Shown here: piece after piece, positions 46,392 to 58,356 of the stretch
Position numbering within the stretch: position 1 is the first letter of the stretch
Layout of the letters: every line of letters starts with the position of its first letter
Source: Holacanthus passer
Taxonomy: Eukaryota > Chordata > Actinopteri > Pomacanthidae
Length of the DNA: 64,000 bases
Direction: 5' to 3'
NCBI GenBank assembly: GCA_025331565.1
Contig: JAFREQ010000009.1
Span: 9,289,501 to 9,353,500, forward strand
Translations under genes and position numbers: made by a program
The notes under the pieces: model-generated
What the model saw: the letters and a program-made list of their open reading frames with translations, nothing else
Told to the model about the DNA's origin: nothing
Databases searched by the model: none

Positions 46392-47726
46392 TCACAGAGA
46401 AATATCACTTTGACAGATTTTCATCTCACTGGTTTTAGCATCACCAGCTGAGCCAATACTGAAATATGGGAAGAGTTTCTCAGTGAAAGTGTCTGTGTGA
46501 GTGTAGATGTGAGTCATGTCTTCAGGATCGTAGAAGGACACCTTCCCTCTGTCATAGTCCAGCTGGACTCTGATCCTCTGGAGACTCTTCTTCACTGTGA
46601 CAATCTCACCCCGACCATTAGTGTATTTTCCTTCAACATGACAAAAACACCAGATTCCACATTCTGGTGAGATGCATACTTCTCCCTTTCTGTCCACGGA
46701 CTCTTTAGCCAAACCTAGAGTCCAGTCAGGATGATCTCCCACCTCCACCTCCCAGCTGTGTTTCCCTGAGCTGAAGCCCTCAGAACCCAGAACATGAGCA
46801 TACTGAGTGTTTCTCTCTGGATTGTCAGGAAGCTGCTGTCCTGTGTCTCCATGTCTCACACTGGTCAGATCAGCAGACAGATAGAGCCAGGGGTTTGCAG
46901 TGTTTGGGTCCAGAACAACAGGACTGAAGTGGACCTTGTCCTTCATCTTGTCCCAGACTCTGAAGGACAGGTTGCCCAGGTGTTTGGCCACATCTACCAG
47001 TGCACCTGAGACCAGCTGTGGGTCTGGCAGGGAGCACTGGACTCTGCCTCTGGTCTGAGTGGCTTCATAACTGCTGAGGAACGGCATGTTGTGTTTCTGC
47101 AGCTCTTCTTCAACAGCAGAGATACTGTCTGACAGAGAGGAGATCTGCTCCTGAATCATCTTCATCTCTCTGCTGATAGTCTTCCCCTTCTGCTCCTCTT
47201 CCTCCCTCAGAGCTGCCAGTCTGGACTCCTCTTCCTCCTCCAGGAACTGGTGGAGCTGCTTGAACTCTGCTCTGATCTGCTTCTCTGTGGACAGCAGCTG
47301 CTTCTTGGACTGTTGAATCACTTCATTGTATGTTTTCGCCACTTGTTTGTATTTGTCCCTCTTGTCCAGCAGAGACTTTAAGTCAGATTTCAGCTCGTCC
47401 TCACAGAATAGTTTATGCTCTTCTTGACGTTCACTGCAAACCAATTCCACTTTCATTTCTCTTATTTCTGTCTCAAATGATCCAGAAGTTTCTCTCCCAG
47501 CAAAGGAGTCAGCCAGTTCCTTCAGTGCAAAGTTCACTGGTGGATTGTCCTTTGAAGATTTTCTTTTACAAATAGGACAGTTTTTGTTTTCAGTTCGTTC
47601 CCAGAATTTTTCCAGGCAGCTTGAACAGAAGCTGTGGTTGCAGCACAGAGACACAGGATCTCCGAAAGTCTCTGAACACACAGGGCATTCCAGATAACTT
47701 TCAAGAACAGATTTCTTCTCAGCCAT
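46392..47726 (-). CDS. TRIM E3 ubiquitin ligase, TRIM35/A33-like, copy B (444 aa, B-box broken)
   Basis: Paralogue of copy A, with the RING intact (ECPVC...CNHSFCSSC...NCPIC). Compared with copy A it lacks exactly 31 residues (112-142 of copy A) in frame, joining FCEDE directly to LKSDL. This removes B-box ligands C116, C119, H124 and H127. The remaining B-box also has H100 changed to Arg. Coiled coil and PRY are almost identical to copy A, while the RING and SPRY loops differ clearly (for example RWYVGLAKE against DWTLGLAKE). The frame is otherwise open and intronless, so the gene may still make a RING-coiled coil-B30.2 protein without a B-box. The deletion junction is near 47393-47396 and has a 3-bp GCT repeat in copy A. 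Confidence 0.9.
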   Translation of the reverse strand: MAEKKSVLESYLECPVCSETFGDPVSLCCNHSFCSSCLEKFWERTENKNCPICKRKSSKDNPPVNFALKELADSFAGRETSGSFETEIREMKVELVCSERQEEHKLFCEDELKSDLKSLLDKRDKYKQVAKTYNEVIQQSKKQLLSTEKQIRAEFKQLHQFLEEEEESRLAALREEEEQKGKTISREMKMIQEQISSLSDSISAVEEELQKHNMPFLSSYEATQTRGRVQCSLPDPQLVSGALVDVAKHLGNLSFRVWDKMKDKVHFSPVVLDPNTANPWLYLSADLTSVRHGDTGQQLPDNPERNTQYAHVLGSEGFSSGKHSWEVEVGDHPDWTLGLAKESVDRKGEVCISPECGIWCFCHVEGKYTNGRGEIVTVKKSLQRIRVQLDYDRGKVSFYDPEDMTHIYTHTDTFTEKLFPYFSIGSAGDAKTSEMKICQSDISL

Positions 47727-49070
47727 CTTTTATTGAAGCTATGTTTCAACAGCAGGACTCACCAAGTTACTGTTGTTTTCCCTTGATTCCTTCACATTGT
47801 CCGAACGTGTGTTTGTCGAGCAGAGATCTCACACCCTGTAATGGCGTCTCAGTTCTGTTCAACAAGGTCAAAATCTACTTTCGTTTTCAATTTACTGAGT
47901 CATTGGTAAACTATTGCCGTCAGGAAATGCTGTCATATCATTGTGTCACCAGCAGATGGAGCTGCCGGGATGTCTAAGAGAACAGTTCAACTTCACTGTA
48001 CAGGAAGTTTTTTTCCCCAGACAAAAATAAAAGTCAGCGTGTGTGAAAACTTTTGAGCTCTCATGTTATGTTTCACTAAATAAAGAATTTAATTGGTCAC
48101 AAACTGCCACAAACAGGAGAGGATTGTAGTATTTTAATCTAACGAGGACTGACTGAGGCTGACACTGACACAGTTGTAGGTACATCTTCATCTCTCAGCT
48201 GTAATAGGAAACATGTTGGGCTAATATGTCTGCATGACTCGTTTCATCCAGTTGGACTAGATATAAAACACTCAGCTAACATTCACGCAGAGGAAAGCTT
48301 CAATTCACTTTTCATTTGTTCTCCCTGTCTCATATTCTCATTTTCATAAAAGTGGACAAATGTAGGTGCAATTTATTTTGAAAATATTTTTCCAAAAGCA
48401 TGACTCCAAGTCACTTATTCTTCTATTGTTTTCAACTTTGTGTTACAGTAAATGTGCAAATAACAATCATGATATAGATGATAACAGAATCCTAATCAAC
48501 TCAACCTGAGCAGACTTGTTTAACTTAGTGGCACATTTTCTCTCTCTCATTCATTCATTCATTCATTCATTGACCCTCTTTCTGACAGTAAAGATCACTT
48601 GAGTTTGTGTCAACATGCATTAGTTGGAATGATAATTATAAACTTAACAACTGCAAAATACACAAATTATTGACTGATGTGTTTTATTTTAAACAACAAA
48701 TAAAATGTTCTGTTAATGTCTTCAAGATGTTTTGAATTTATAAATATAAGATCATTCTTTTTTGATCCCCCATAGGGGAAATTCGGGAAAGTTGTCCGTA
48801 CGGGGAAACATGACAAATAAGACAATAATGTCCAGGAGCTACAAAGATAAGAAAGTTGGATGTCTTCAGCCTTTACCAGATTCAGTCCTTCCAGATTTCA
48901 AAATGTCACAATTTTTCATTTCAGTTTCTAAATTACACAATGAAACTCTCCTGAAACAACTTTTATGTCAGTTTGTTTACTTATTAATCTTGTAGCATTC
49001 ACACTTCCTCAAGTCCACATACAACATACAGTTCATATGATACTTATTTAGACAAAGGCTTTGTCCAGGC

Positions 49071-50170
49071 TTTTCACAACAGATGAGGATTACATGTATG
49101 TCACATGTCAACACGTGTATACGAAGGCTATGAGGAGTGCAGCTTCTGTTCTGTTTGTCCATGTTGACCAGCTGATCGGGCTGTGGAGGGAAAAATTAAA
49201 CAGTCAGAATGCCCTCTATGGAGGAGGAAGTGCTTGATGACTCATGGGAGGCTTTGCCCTCTGTCCCACAGAGGTCTCTGAGGTTGGGCACGATGGCAGA
49301 GTGCCGTGCAGCGAATCCAATGGAACAACCGCCAACCACCATCAAATGGCGGTTTTGTTATTTCTAGGTGATTGCAATGGTGATTTTTCCTCTATCCTAG
49401 TTTTATCACTTCGGGAATGTCTGCCGTATTGATGTTAACACAATTGTGTGACATCAATACATTTTTTGCCCTTGTGATAAAGTGATAAAGCTGGTTCTAC
49501 AGCCATGCTTTTGCACTTCCTGTCTTTTCATCTCCTTCCTCTCCAACATCTATGGCTTGCTCATGTCCTCCTCCCACATTTTTCTTTCCATTATCTCCCA
49601 CTTCTGTCATTCTCTTTGAAACTATGCTTGCTTTACTTTCTCCTTGATCTCCTTCTTTTTATACTCTCTTAGCCACAGTTGTTCCCTTCGCTCCATTCTT
49701 TTCAGCCACTTCTGGACAATTAACAGGGCCATTCTCTTCCTTTCTGTCTCTTTCAGCTCTTCATCCTCCTGTTTTTTAGGCTCTTCAGAAGATGAAGTGC
49801 TCTACCCCCTTCATCCTTGTTGCCTCCAGGTGGATGAAGGCTTGTCCTCCTTCTCCCAGATTGTGGAAGGCTCAAATTCTCAACAAAACAAAGGTGTCAC
49901 ACCCCTTTTTTTGAGGTCCTTCCTGGTCATGGGAAGGTCGAAGTTTCCAGGAGATGATGGTCTTCAACCGCTTTGTTGGTTTCCTAAAGACCAAAATGCC
50001 ATCCCCTGCCATCCCCTTTTCCAAACCACCCTCTCCAGGTGGTAAGTCTGGCATAGGAAACCTGCACATGTTACTCAGAGAGTGGGAGGAACAGGGATTA
50101 TAAGGAGTCCAGCAGCTCAGTTTGGCTGCAGGTCCACCCCTATCACGTTAATCTGGCCATAATGGTGACA
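49071..50170 (-). pseudogene. Unassigned decayed coding-like tract
   Basis: On the minus strand around 49.63-49.80 kb the reading EEPKKQEDEELKETERKR continues into a Lys/Glu/Arg-rich helix, which has coiled-coil character. Frames are broken upstream and downstream by stops and shifts. No splice pattern or family could be recognised. It may be an old retroposed or transposon gene, or simply purine-rich DNA. Confidence 0.25.
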
Positions 50171-50927
50171 CAAACTTAAATCAGGAAAAACTGTTCTGCA
50201 GAATCAGATGAATATTTCTTTTCAACTCATTAACTGTAATAATTTTAACATTTTCCATATTTAACTCAACATTCAGAGCAAAAACAGAAAGGCCTGGACT
50301 GAAAAAACACAAGTGGCTGCATTGGTGAGGGCATGCTGCGTCAGGGGTTTTACAACTCTGGAAAGTTATCAATTTAGCATCTGACTTGAGGATCCTGAGG
50401 TAAACAGTAGAACTACACTGCTGTGCTGCTGTAGAAGTTAAATCAGGTTAAACTCCTTTACTGGAAAACTTGGCATTTTTTGCCAGTGCGACCGTCGGTG
50501 TAGTGGTCCCACTGAAGTGAATGAGGTGGGTCACTTTTTCACGTTGTGCTTATGTAATTACAACAAACGGAAAACAGTCAGTTGAGCTACGCTTCATGTT
50601 GAACTAAACATGGCGATGAAACACACAAGAGTGACAACTTCTCCATTTCCAAACACAGTGCATCAGTGTCCCTGCAGGCCAATGCACATATCTGCACAGT
50701 CAAGTTGAACAAATTATTTTTGCCCCAGGGACCCTGTGCAGGTAAATCGGCCAAGGTGATAAGTCCAGAACCAGAAAGGTAGTTCTGCAAAACCTGATAA
50801 AAATTTACCTTACAATATAATACACTATTATACATAATAATAATACATTTGTGTAAAATATAATTTTCCCCCTAAGTTTTCTCTCCCAAATAATAAAACA
50901 AGTTGTTTATAACCTATGTGATCCACC

Positions 50928-51714
50928 CAGTGGCACATTCACTTCAGTACTGTACTTAAGCACAAATTTGAAGTACTTGTAATTTTTTGTCATGCCACTT
51001 TCTCCTTCTGCTCCACTACATTTCAAAGAGACATATTGTACTTTTTACTTCACTACAATTCTTTGACATATTGAGTTACTAGTTACTTTACAAATTAATG
51101 TTTTTGCACTTTGCAATATATAAAAAAAGCTTGCAAAATATGATGATTGGTTTTAATCTAAATTACACAGCAGTTTATAGGCAGCTGAAATGATTAATCA
51201 ATTGACAGTAAATCAGTTGGCAACTATTTTGTTCTATATAATCGTTTATGCAAAAACATTTCATGGTACTTTTAGTTGGACAGTTGGTGAAAAAATCACC
51301 TTGGGTTTGAGGTATTTGTGACTGCATTTCTCACAATTTTCAGAATTTCAGAACCAAACAATCAATCGATTAATGGAGAAAATGATCAGCAGATTAATCC
51401 ATAATGAAAATAATCATTAGTTACTGTACAATACAAATAGTTCACAATGAGCTCCACCTCAACTGCAACAGTAAAATCCTGATTTTACATGCATGCAACA
51501 GTAATAAAGTCTAATGATATAATATATAAAACAGTCACAGGGGCCATTTTTCTGCACTGAGTAGCCTACTTTTACTTTCAACTCTTCCTGTACATTTTCC
51601 TGATTATACTTACCATTTTTGAACCAGTACTTTTACTTGTAATGAAGTATTCTTCACACTGCGGTTTCAGTACTGTTATTTAAGTAAAGGATCAGAGTAC
51701 TTTCTCCACCACTG
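50928..51714. mobile_element. hAT-like non-autonomous element, CAGTGG...CCACTG ends
   Basis: The left end CAGTGGCACATTCACTTCAG and right end, read inverted as CAGTGGTGGAGAAAGTACTC, share a short terminal inverted repeat. The interior holds TACTTTTACTT and ATCAATCGATTAATGG tracts found across fish hAT miniature elements. Flanks GATCCACC and GATCTGGT share only GATC, so the target duplication is eroded or the ends are slightly off. Confidence 0.6.
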
Positions 51715-51835
51715 GATCTGGTTCCCTCACTTCTTGTTCTACTGAGTCTAAGCGGTACCTGAAGGCAACACTGGTTATCTCAAAAAAAAGAAAAAAGGCA
51801 GAGAGAAAAAAAAGAAAACAGAGGGTCACGTGAGC

Positions 51836-52059
51836 ACCTCCGTTATTTCCTGCAGCAGCAGCGGCAGTAGCCTCTCAGCTCAGCAGCGCTCTGCTCGCTC
51901 CCAACGCACGTTAACGGACAGAAAACAGGCCTCTGCCTCCACAAACTCTGTCGGTCACAGCGACGACGGACAGAAACACACACACACGTTTACTTTTCTA
52001 CTCTCAGTCGCTCTCTTTTTTTTGGTATTTGATAGCGTTGTAGAAAGCCCGTGCTCATA
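51836..52059 (+). promoter_or_regulatory. mapk1: GC-rich promoter/5' leader of mapk1
   Basis: CpG-dense sequence with CTGCAGCAGCAGCGGCAG at about 51850-51867 directly precedes the mapk1 start. No TATA box is placed. This looks like a housekeeping-type promoter. Confidence 0.5.
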
Positions 52060-52205
52060 ATGGCGACCGCTGCGGTGTCTGCCCCTGCTGGCTGCGGCCC
52101 CAGCCCCGGCTCCGGGACCGAGCTGGTCCGCGGCCAGGCCTTCGACGTCGGGCCTCGGTACAGCAACCTCTCCTACATCGGGGAAGGAGCCTACGGGATG
52201 GTGTG
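52060..52205 (+). CDS. mapk1: MAPK1 (ERK2) exon 1, partial gene
   Basis: MAPK1 is the terminal Ser/Thr kinase of the RAS-RAF-MEK-ERK cascade, acting in cytosol and nucleus. The exon starts MATAAVSAPAGCG and then reads ELVRGQAFDVGPRYSNLSY, IGEGAYGMV, which is the ERK2 N-lobe start including the glycine-rich ATP loop (GEGAYG). It has 48 codons plus two bases, ending GTGTG|GTGAGT. The next exon must begin by completing a Cys or Trp codon, as in mammals, where Cys follows GMV. The Ala/Gly/Pro-rich lead before ELVRGQ is longer than in mammals. All other exons lie beyond the right edge. Confidence 0.93.
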
Positions 52206-53359
52206 GTGAGTGTTTGCCCACCTGGCTTTTTGCTTATTGTGGCGTAGAGTTGACATCTTTTCTGTTAGCCCGACATAACGGAAGCTAACGAAAATCTTTT
52301 CCGTCCAAAACAACTCATGTCATGTTTAAGCTAACGAGCGACGTTAGTTCACTTTGATGAAGACGAGTGTGAAGATTGAATCACGGCTCAACTGGCTCAT
52401 TCTTAAAGTTCACATTTGGTGGGATTTTGTGTTGTAATGATCACCGACAAGAAGTCATTGGATTTAACCTGGACGTCTGTTTTATGTAATCAATGGGAAA
52501 CTAGTTTCAATGTAAAACGTCGTTTGCATCATCTACTATTAAACACATAGGCTGTAAAATGAACACAATTGGTATTTTGTTAATACTGTTTCTACAACAG
52601 GCACTAAACAGGGTGTGTGCAATCCTCCACTTTAAATTCACAATTATTTCTAAATGACTTGTTTAATACCCCTTCAAGAACTTCGCTATTGAATGTACAG
52701 GTTTTCAGTTGTTGTCAATACAGAACTTACTGTGATCTGATAATACTACATCTTATCTCATTTCTTCTGCACTATATTGTCACTATGAAACTTCAGCCAT
52801 GGTAGCCGTACGCTATGTTTAGGTTATGTAGGCTATATTTGCATAATTTGTCTGAAATTGTATTGCAAGAGCACCTCAAGGGGTTTTCCTTGTACATTTG
52901 TTTCAGTGACTGATACCGATGGCTGGTTGCGCACTGTATATGAAGGAGTTTATAGGTGAAAGCAACAATGATGTGCTACCTGGGGTGTAGTGGAGCATAA
53001 ACTCATCAGAATGCAATATATGCATGATTTTGTTTGGCGTACATAAATTTTATCCCCTTCTCCTGCACAACTGTTGTCTTAATTGTGCAAATTTGTGATG
53101 TTCATTCTCATAAAGGATGACCAAGTTAATTTTATTTTAACTGAAGCTCAGGTTTTGTTAAGTCGAATCTCACTCTCCCCTTTCTCCTTCAAAGCACTAA
53201 ACCTTGTTGTTTCTTCTGTCTGTGGTAACGTAGTTGACCTTAAATGTGCACACTGTACTGTATTATGTAATATATTGTCCTTGTGTCAAACAACAGCGGT
53301 GCAGTTCTTTTTTTCCTCTATGCTGAGAGGAGCTGGGGTTTCTAAGAACACTGATTTGA

Positions 53360-53480
53360 CACATAGGCTACGTTCAGACTGCGGACCCAATCCAGTTTTT
53401 CCAGATCTGTTTTTTTTTGCAATGCAACCCTAGTCTGAACAGTCATATCAGAAGAGGCGGTCAATGACGGATGTTAAAAG
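53360..53480. repeat. ACGTTCAGACTGCGG-type repeat fragment
   Basis: The GGCTACGTTCAGACTGCGGA start and nearby TAGTCTGAACAGTCATATCA resemble a dispersed fish repeat. The extent is unclear and may continue to about 54.1 kb. Confidence 0.35.
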
Positions 53481-56400
53481 TAGCCCCTGACATCCTGAAA
53501 GTCTGGATGAAATCTGTTCATGTCACAATATCACCCCTCTTGGCTCCGTCTCCGCATCCACACGCACCTCCTTATAGAAGTAGTAGCCATTGCTTCGCAA
53601 AAAAGTATATAAGCAAAAGTATAAAATTTTGGCTATCTTTCTCCTCATCCTCATCCTCGTTATCATCTGCTCAGGAATAATACTGCCCCTGTGGGGTAAC
53701 TTTGCCTTTGGGGGTATTCCTTCATGAGTTACAGCTTTTGGGGATGTTGGATCACCCAGAAGAAGAAAACGCAGAATTTAACTGCACAATGGCTGCTAGC
53801 ATAGACAACAAGCCCGGCAACACCTGTAATTCTTTGTCCATGTTTGATTAATACAGTCAAAGCTGATGTTTATGTTCTTCTGGAAAAGAGTTATGTGATA
53901 GGATCATTACAAGTCAGGGAGGGACACAGTGTAACTGATGAGACCCATCAGGAACTGAGTGTAGGTGTCTGTGTCATTGTTTCCAAAAGTCTCTGTTTAT
54001 ACCTGTCCAGACTGAAATGCAACCCGGAGTTATCAAACTAAAATGGGGTCAGCAGCATTTCCAAAAGTCTTAGTTTTAGGGGTTCTGAATCGCTGGAGCG
54101 GTCTGGACACTCACTAAGTGAGTTTGAGTTTGTATTTTTAAAATGAAAATGTACTGTTGTGGATGTAGCCACAGCCTGTCTACAGTGTAGGGGCACTGCA
54201 GGTTATTGAGCATTTTTTTGTTTGCTCTGTCTAACTTTTATTATTCCCTATCAAAAAATGACTGACAAATACTGCAGCTCAAGGCATAATTTACAAAAAA
54301 TAAATACATGTATAAATATGAATAAATAAATACAGTCCACCATTAAAGTCCCAGTGTTAGAAGGATGTTCAGTTGTAACAAGTTGTATGTGAGGTTGTTC
54401 TAGCATTGAAGGAGACAGTACTGCTGTCTTAATGTGTGCTGAATTAATCATGTTTAGATTATTTTAAAGTATCATACTAGATACAAATAATTTTGATTGC
54501 CTATTTCCTTCATGAATGGAGATTTTTGTTTTGGGACAACAGGCGCAAATGAGCTGTTTTGCTAACCCTGGTACATTTACATTGATGATAATTTATGTAC
54601 ACAGCCCCCTAGAAAAAGACAAATAGATAAACAAGATTTTTCTAGGAAATAGTTCACATAAAAAGTATAATTCAACTGAAGGATTGTACTAATGAATTCA
54701 GTCGGTTTTGTTCAAAAGGTGTTCCATTTTTCATCCGATTGCTTTGCGATTATTAGGTTTAGGGGACAACAAAACAATGAACACAGCTGTTTAAGTTTGT
54801 GCTAACATGAGCAAAATCTGTTCAAAATATTCTCAGTTTCTGCGGTGCCCCACCTGAAACTCAGCTCACACAAAGTCCTGTTTTTGTTATAAGTGAAGCC
54901 AACAATTAATGTTGATATTTTACAAGTGGTAACATGTGGGAATTTTTTTTTACACTTTAAGGCTTGGTTCTCATCATTGTGGTGTTTCCGCACTTCACCT
55001 TTTAGAGATTACTCGTCACTCAAACCATGTGAGCAGCACTATGACGTTTTATTCCTTGAGCTTTCTTGGAATGAAGTTTTAGTTTCTGTAAACTGAAACT
55101 GGGCCCTTTTTGTTATCTGCTGATCCATGCTGTCCATCAGTGCACGTCCTACCCAGTGCTTTCTTCTGGTTATTGCAAATGCTGCTACCAGTAATATGAA
55201 ATGCATAAGCAGAAGACATTTTCCCTTCAAATAAAGTTAATAGTTCTGCTCTGCCCTTTGACAGTTTGCTTCAAGATCGGGCATCTTTTCGATGTTGAAG
55301 AATGTTATGACCAGTTTATTTAAATTTTGAAATGTTTCAATCCATTTGTTTGGACTGTGTCTTACAGGTCACACACAAAAAAAGAGAGCTGAAATGCATG
55401 AAATCCTAAAGTCTTGATTATCTTCCAAGATAGTATATTGGTGATTGTCCTTTAGTAAGAATCCCAACCAACTACAGGTAACAATCCAAACAAGTGAGTA
55501 TAAACAGACATTCAAATTTATGTCTTATTTTTTCCTGACGTCAGCAATCATAAATTAGAGCAACAGGTACTAACAGGTCCATCATGCTTGACTAAGGTTA
55601 CAGGGACTGGTATTTGTTTTGACTCCCAGTGAGGCCAAAATCTCCAAGCTGGCAAGATGTTGAATTACAAAAACTTTGTCCATAAAATGTGACCTTTTTT
55701 TTTTTTTTTTTTTTTTTGCTCTTCTCACTTGTAAGTGGATCCTGTGAGACTAAATATGCACCAACATAAACTGTTGTGACTATAATTTGAGAGAGCGTTC
55801 TGATTCATTTTCTAACATCCTCAAAGAGAAATTCAGATTTTTATAGATGTTTTGTGACATCAATTCCCCCATCTTTGTTCAATGACTATTTTCATCTTTC
55901 AGCCCTTAGATGACTGTACCAACTTCTATACCAGAAGCACCAGATATACGGACAGCCCACTATTCTTTCAGTTTTACTGTGATCTTCACTCATGTTCATT
56001 TAAAAGCCCAGTGCTTTACTTTGGTGTTGTTTCTGTATTTTTGGAGTGCACAAAGGCAGTTGGAGTGGGCGATGTGTCAGCCTCAGCCTCCTTGCACTTG
56101 TCTTGCTGTGTTTTTCTTGAGACCTTTAGTTTTGAGTCAGTTGGTCATGTTGCTTTGATGTGCAGCAGCAAGAAAAAGTGGTGCAGTGTGTACTTCATAG
56201 ACATCCCTTGGTTTGCATCTGAAGTATTTTTAAATCGCATCAGGAAGTTCTTCTTTATCAGACTCTTTGTGGTGGCAGTGCACCATTATATGCTGGTGTT
56301 ACCATCTTGTAAAAGGCTTCCCCTGGGCTGCATTCAACAGGAATTATGAGACAGAAAAGCTGGTTTTATGGTCGTAGTTTGTTCTGCACATTTTATGCAT

Positions 56401-56989
56401 AAACATTTCACACATGGAGGTTTTTAACAAAATAAGAAAAGATCACAAATTCATAGACATTTTTGATGCCTTTAAAAGGGTAGAAAAATAAAAATGTTTA
56501 GTTCACAAGAGCTTTGGTAAGTCAGATTGATTTTCACCTAATTGCAAGCTGGTAGCATGGTGATTCTTCTGTCTTAAGGCTGTTATTATATTTCTGCAGA
56601 GATACACTTGAACATCTCTACAGATCTACGTGGGTGGGCTATATTATAATTCAGTGTTAATTTTAAATTTAGCTTTAGTCTTAGTTGCTTATTAAATTTT
56701 TAGTTGATTTAAAGTTATATTTTAGTCTTTTTGTTTTGCCTTCCTTTAGTCAAGATTTAGGCAGTGGAGCTCTGATTTTAGTCAAAGTCTTAGTCAGTTT
56801 TCTCAGTTTCATGATACTTTAACAGATTTTTCAGGAGGGTTTTTCCCCTGGCTGTAAAATTTCCAATGAGGACACATGCCTTGAACTATGTGTTTCATCA
56901 TCAAGACTGGGAATGTGTTGCTGACTTACCATACTTCTTTCATATCATATAAAAATCAATGCGAAACTGAGTAGGAGATTGTTTACATC

Positions 56990-58356
56990 GTGTCCATGTC
57001 CAGCAGCGGAGAGTTTACCTTGGACTTCTTTGGATTGATTGAATTGACCAAACTGTGCAGACCATAACGGATGGACTTGTGAAGCTCTTCCATGAGGCAC
57101 GCTTGGACGACTGGATAACAAAGTTGGTTGTGCAGCCAGGGCTGCTGTCAGTGTCAGTATATACAAAGGCATTTTACTAAAATGATGGCAACCAGTTGTG
57201 GCAGGGGTTTCCTTTGTGCATGTTTTGTGCACTGCACACACGCTCAAGAACTGCATGAAATCAGATGAATGCAAGGTTCCTCACTGTAAGACACTTACTC
57301 AAGCTACTGCAGTTTTATTTATAAAAAGGTAGAGCAAAAAAGAATGCCACGCTGAAGAAGTTGTGTGAAGAGAATTGAATCTCCCCTTTGAAACTGGGTA
57401 AGCTTCACAGTATCAGATGATGTGCATGGAGGCATGAAACACTGTTGAAACTGTCAAGACTATTGCCGGCTCCTCAAATGCAACTTGCCGAGAGATATCC
57501 TGCAGCATATCTGCACAGAACGTTTTCAGTGTTTTCTGGCTTGACATGACATTGGCAGCATTTTGAAGACAACATCCAATAGGTTTGAGAAGGAAAAGTT
57601 CATCATTGGAGAATGTAAAGATGAACTCATGGTGGCCATTGGACCATTCACACTTTTGCTTGATGGTGAGGGCAACGACAGGATACACACACTGTTTCAA
57701 ATGCTCATGCTCACAGGGACAAGACAAACTGACTCAGAGGTTTTATTGAAGAGTTTGAAAACACATATGACTCCTTTGAGACGTGATCAGTTTTTAGTTT
57801 TTGATCCTCCAACTTGGCCTCAAGAAATGCAAGACCTCCACCGTTTTGGCAACATCAGAAGTATGAGGCTACCTTGCAATGTAACATAGACTTCAAGCTA
57901 CTCTTAAGGAATGGGTGCATTTAAAGCCAGCTGGAAAATGCTTGGCAGCATACTCTGGAAATGACTTGGTCCAGATAGTAAATACAAGCAATCCAGATTA
58001 TTACTGCAACATCAACAAGGTAGTTAAATCGTCTCTTACGCTGCTTTTGAGCAGTGCAGCATGTGAGAGGGGATTCTCACATCTCAACATAATAACAAAC
58101 AAGTCATCTGTCAGCCCTGACGCACATTCACCTGTCAAAGATGACCACAGATGTGACCAAAGCCAGCTGTTGACCTGTGGATGGAGACTGCTAATCAGAG
58201 GCTCAACCAGGGACTGGGAGGTGCATGATTATCATACCATGCAGGAAGCTAAAACAGAGGACACTAAGGAAGACACTGAGGGGGATAGCAAGGAAGATTG
58301 CTATGTATGGGACGAGTACCAAACATCATCTCCTGGTACTCACCTGAGCACCTGAC
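56990..58356 (+). pseudogene. Broken hAT-family transposase copy
   Basis: Plus-strand fragments in different frames follow the order of a hAT-superfamily transposase of the KIAA1586/ZNF862-like group. DGLVKLFHEARLDDWI is near 57.07 kb. A CALHT-like His/Cys segment is near 57.23 kb. KLCEEN and KLHSIRW are near 57.36-57.42 kb. The C-terminal dimerisation signature SSAACERGFSHLNIITNKS is at about 58.05-58.11 kb. Stops and at least one frame change (between 57563-57889 and 57915-58355) break it. It lies sense to mapk1 within intron 1. No intact ends were found. Confidence 0.75.

Larger units (their letters stand above)
44027..49070. repeat. Tandem duplication unit B (contains TRIM copy B)
   Basis: Direct repeat of unit A. 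It begins TACAATCATTTCATTTTAAT and ends near the shared TTATTTAGACAAAGGCTTTG. It includes the TRIM gene, its flanks and the pyrimidine tract. Non-coding flanks differ from unit A by scattered substitutions and small indels, so the duplication is recent but not brand new. Confidence 0.9.

Noticed and set aside
55882..56349. 155-codon open frame rich in Phe, Cys and Ser
   Set aside because: No recognisable domain, no splice context, and it lies within mapk1 intron 1. Likely chance in T-rich DNA.
57413..57727. Minus-strand 104-codon frame
   Set aside because: Antisense shadow of the broken hAT transposase.
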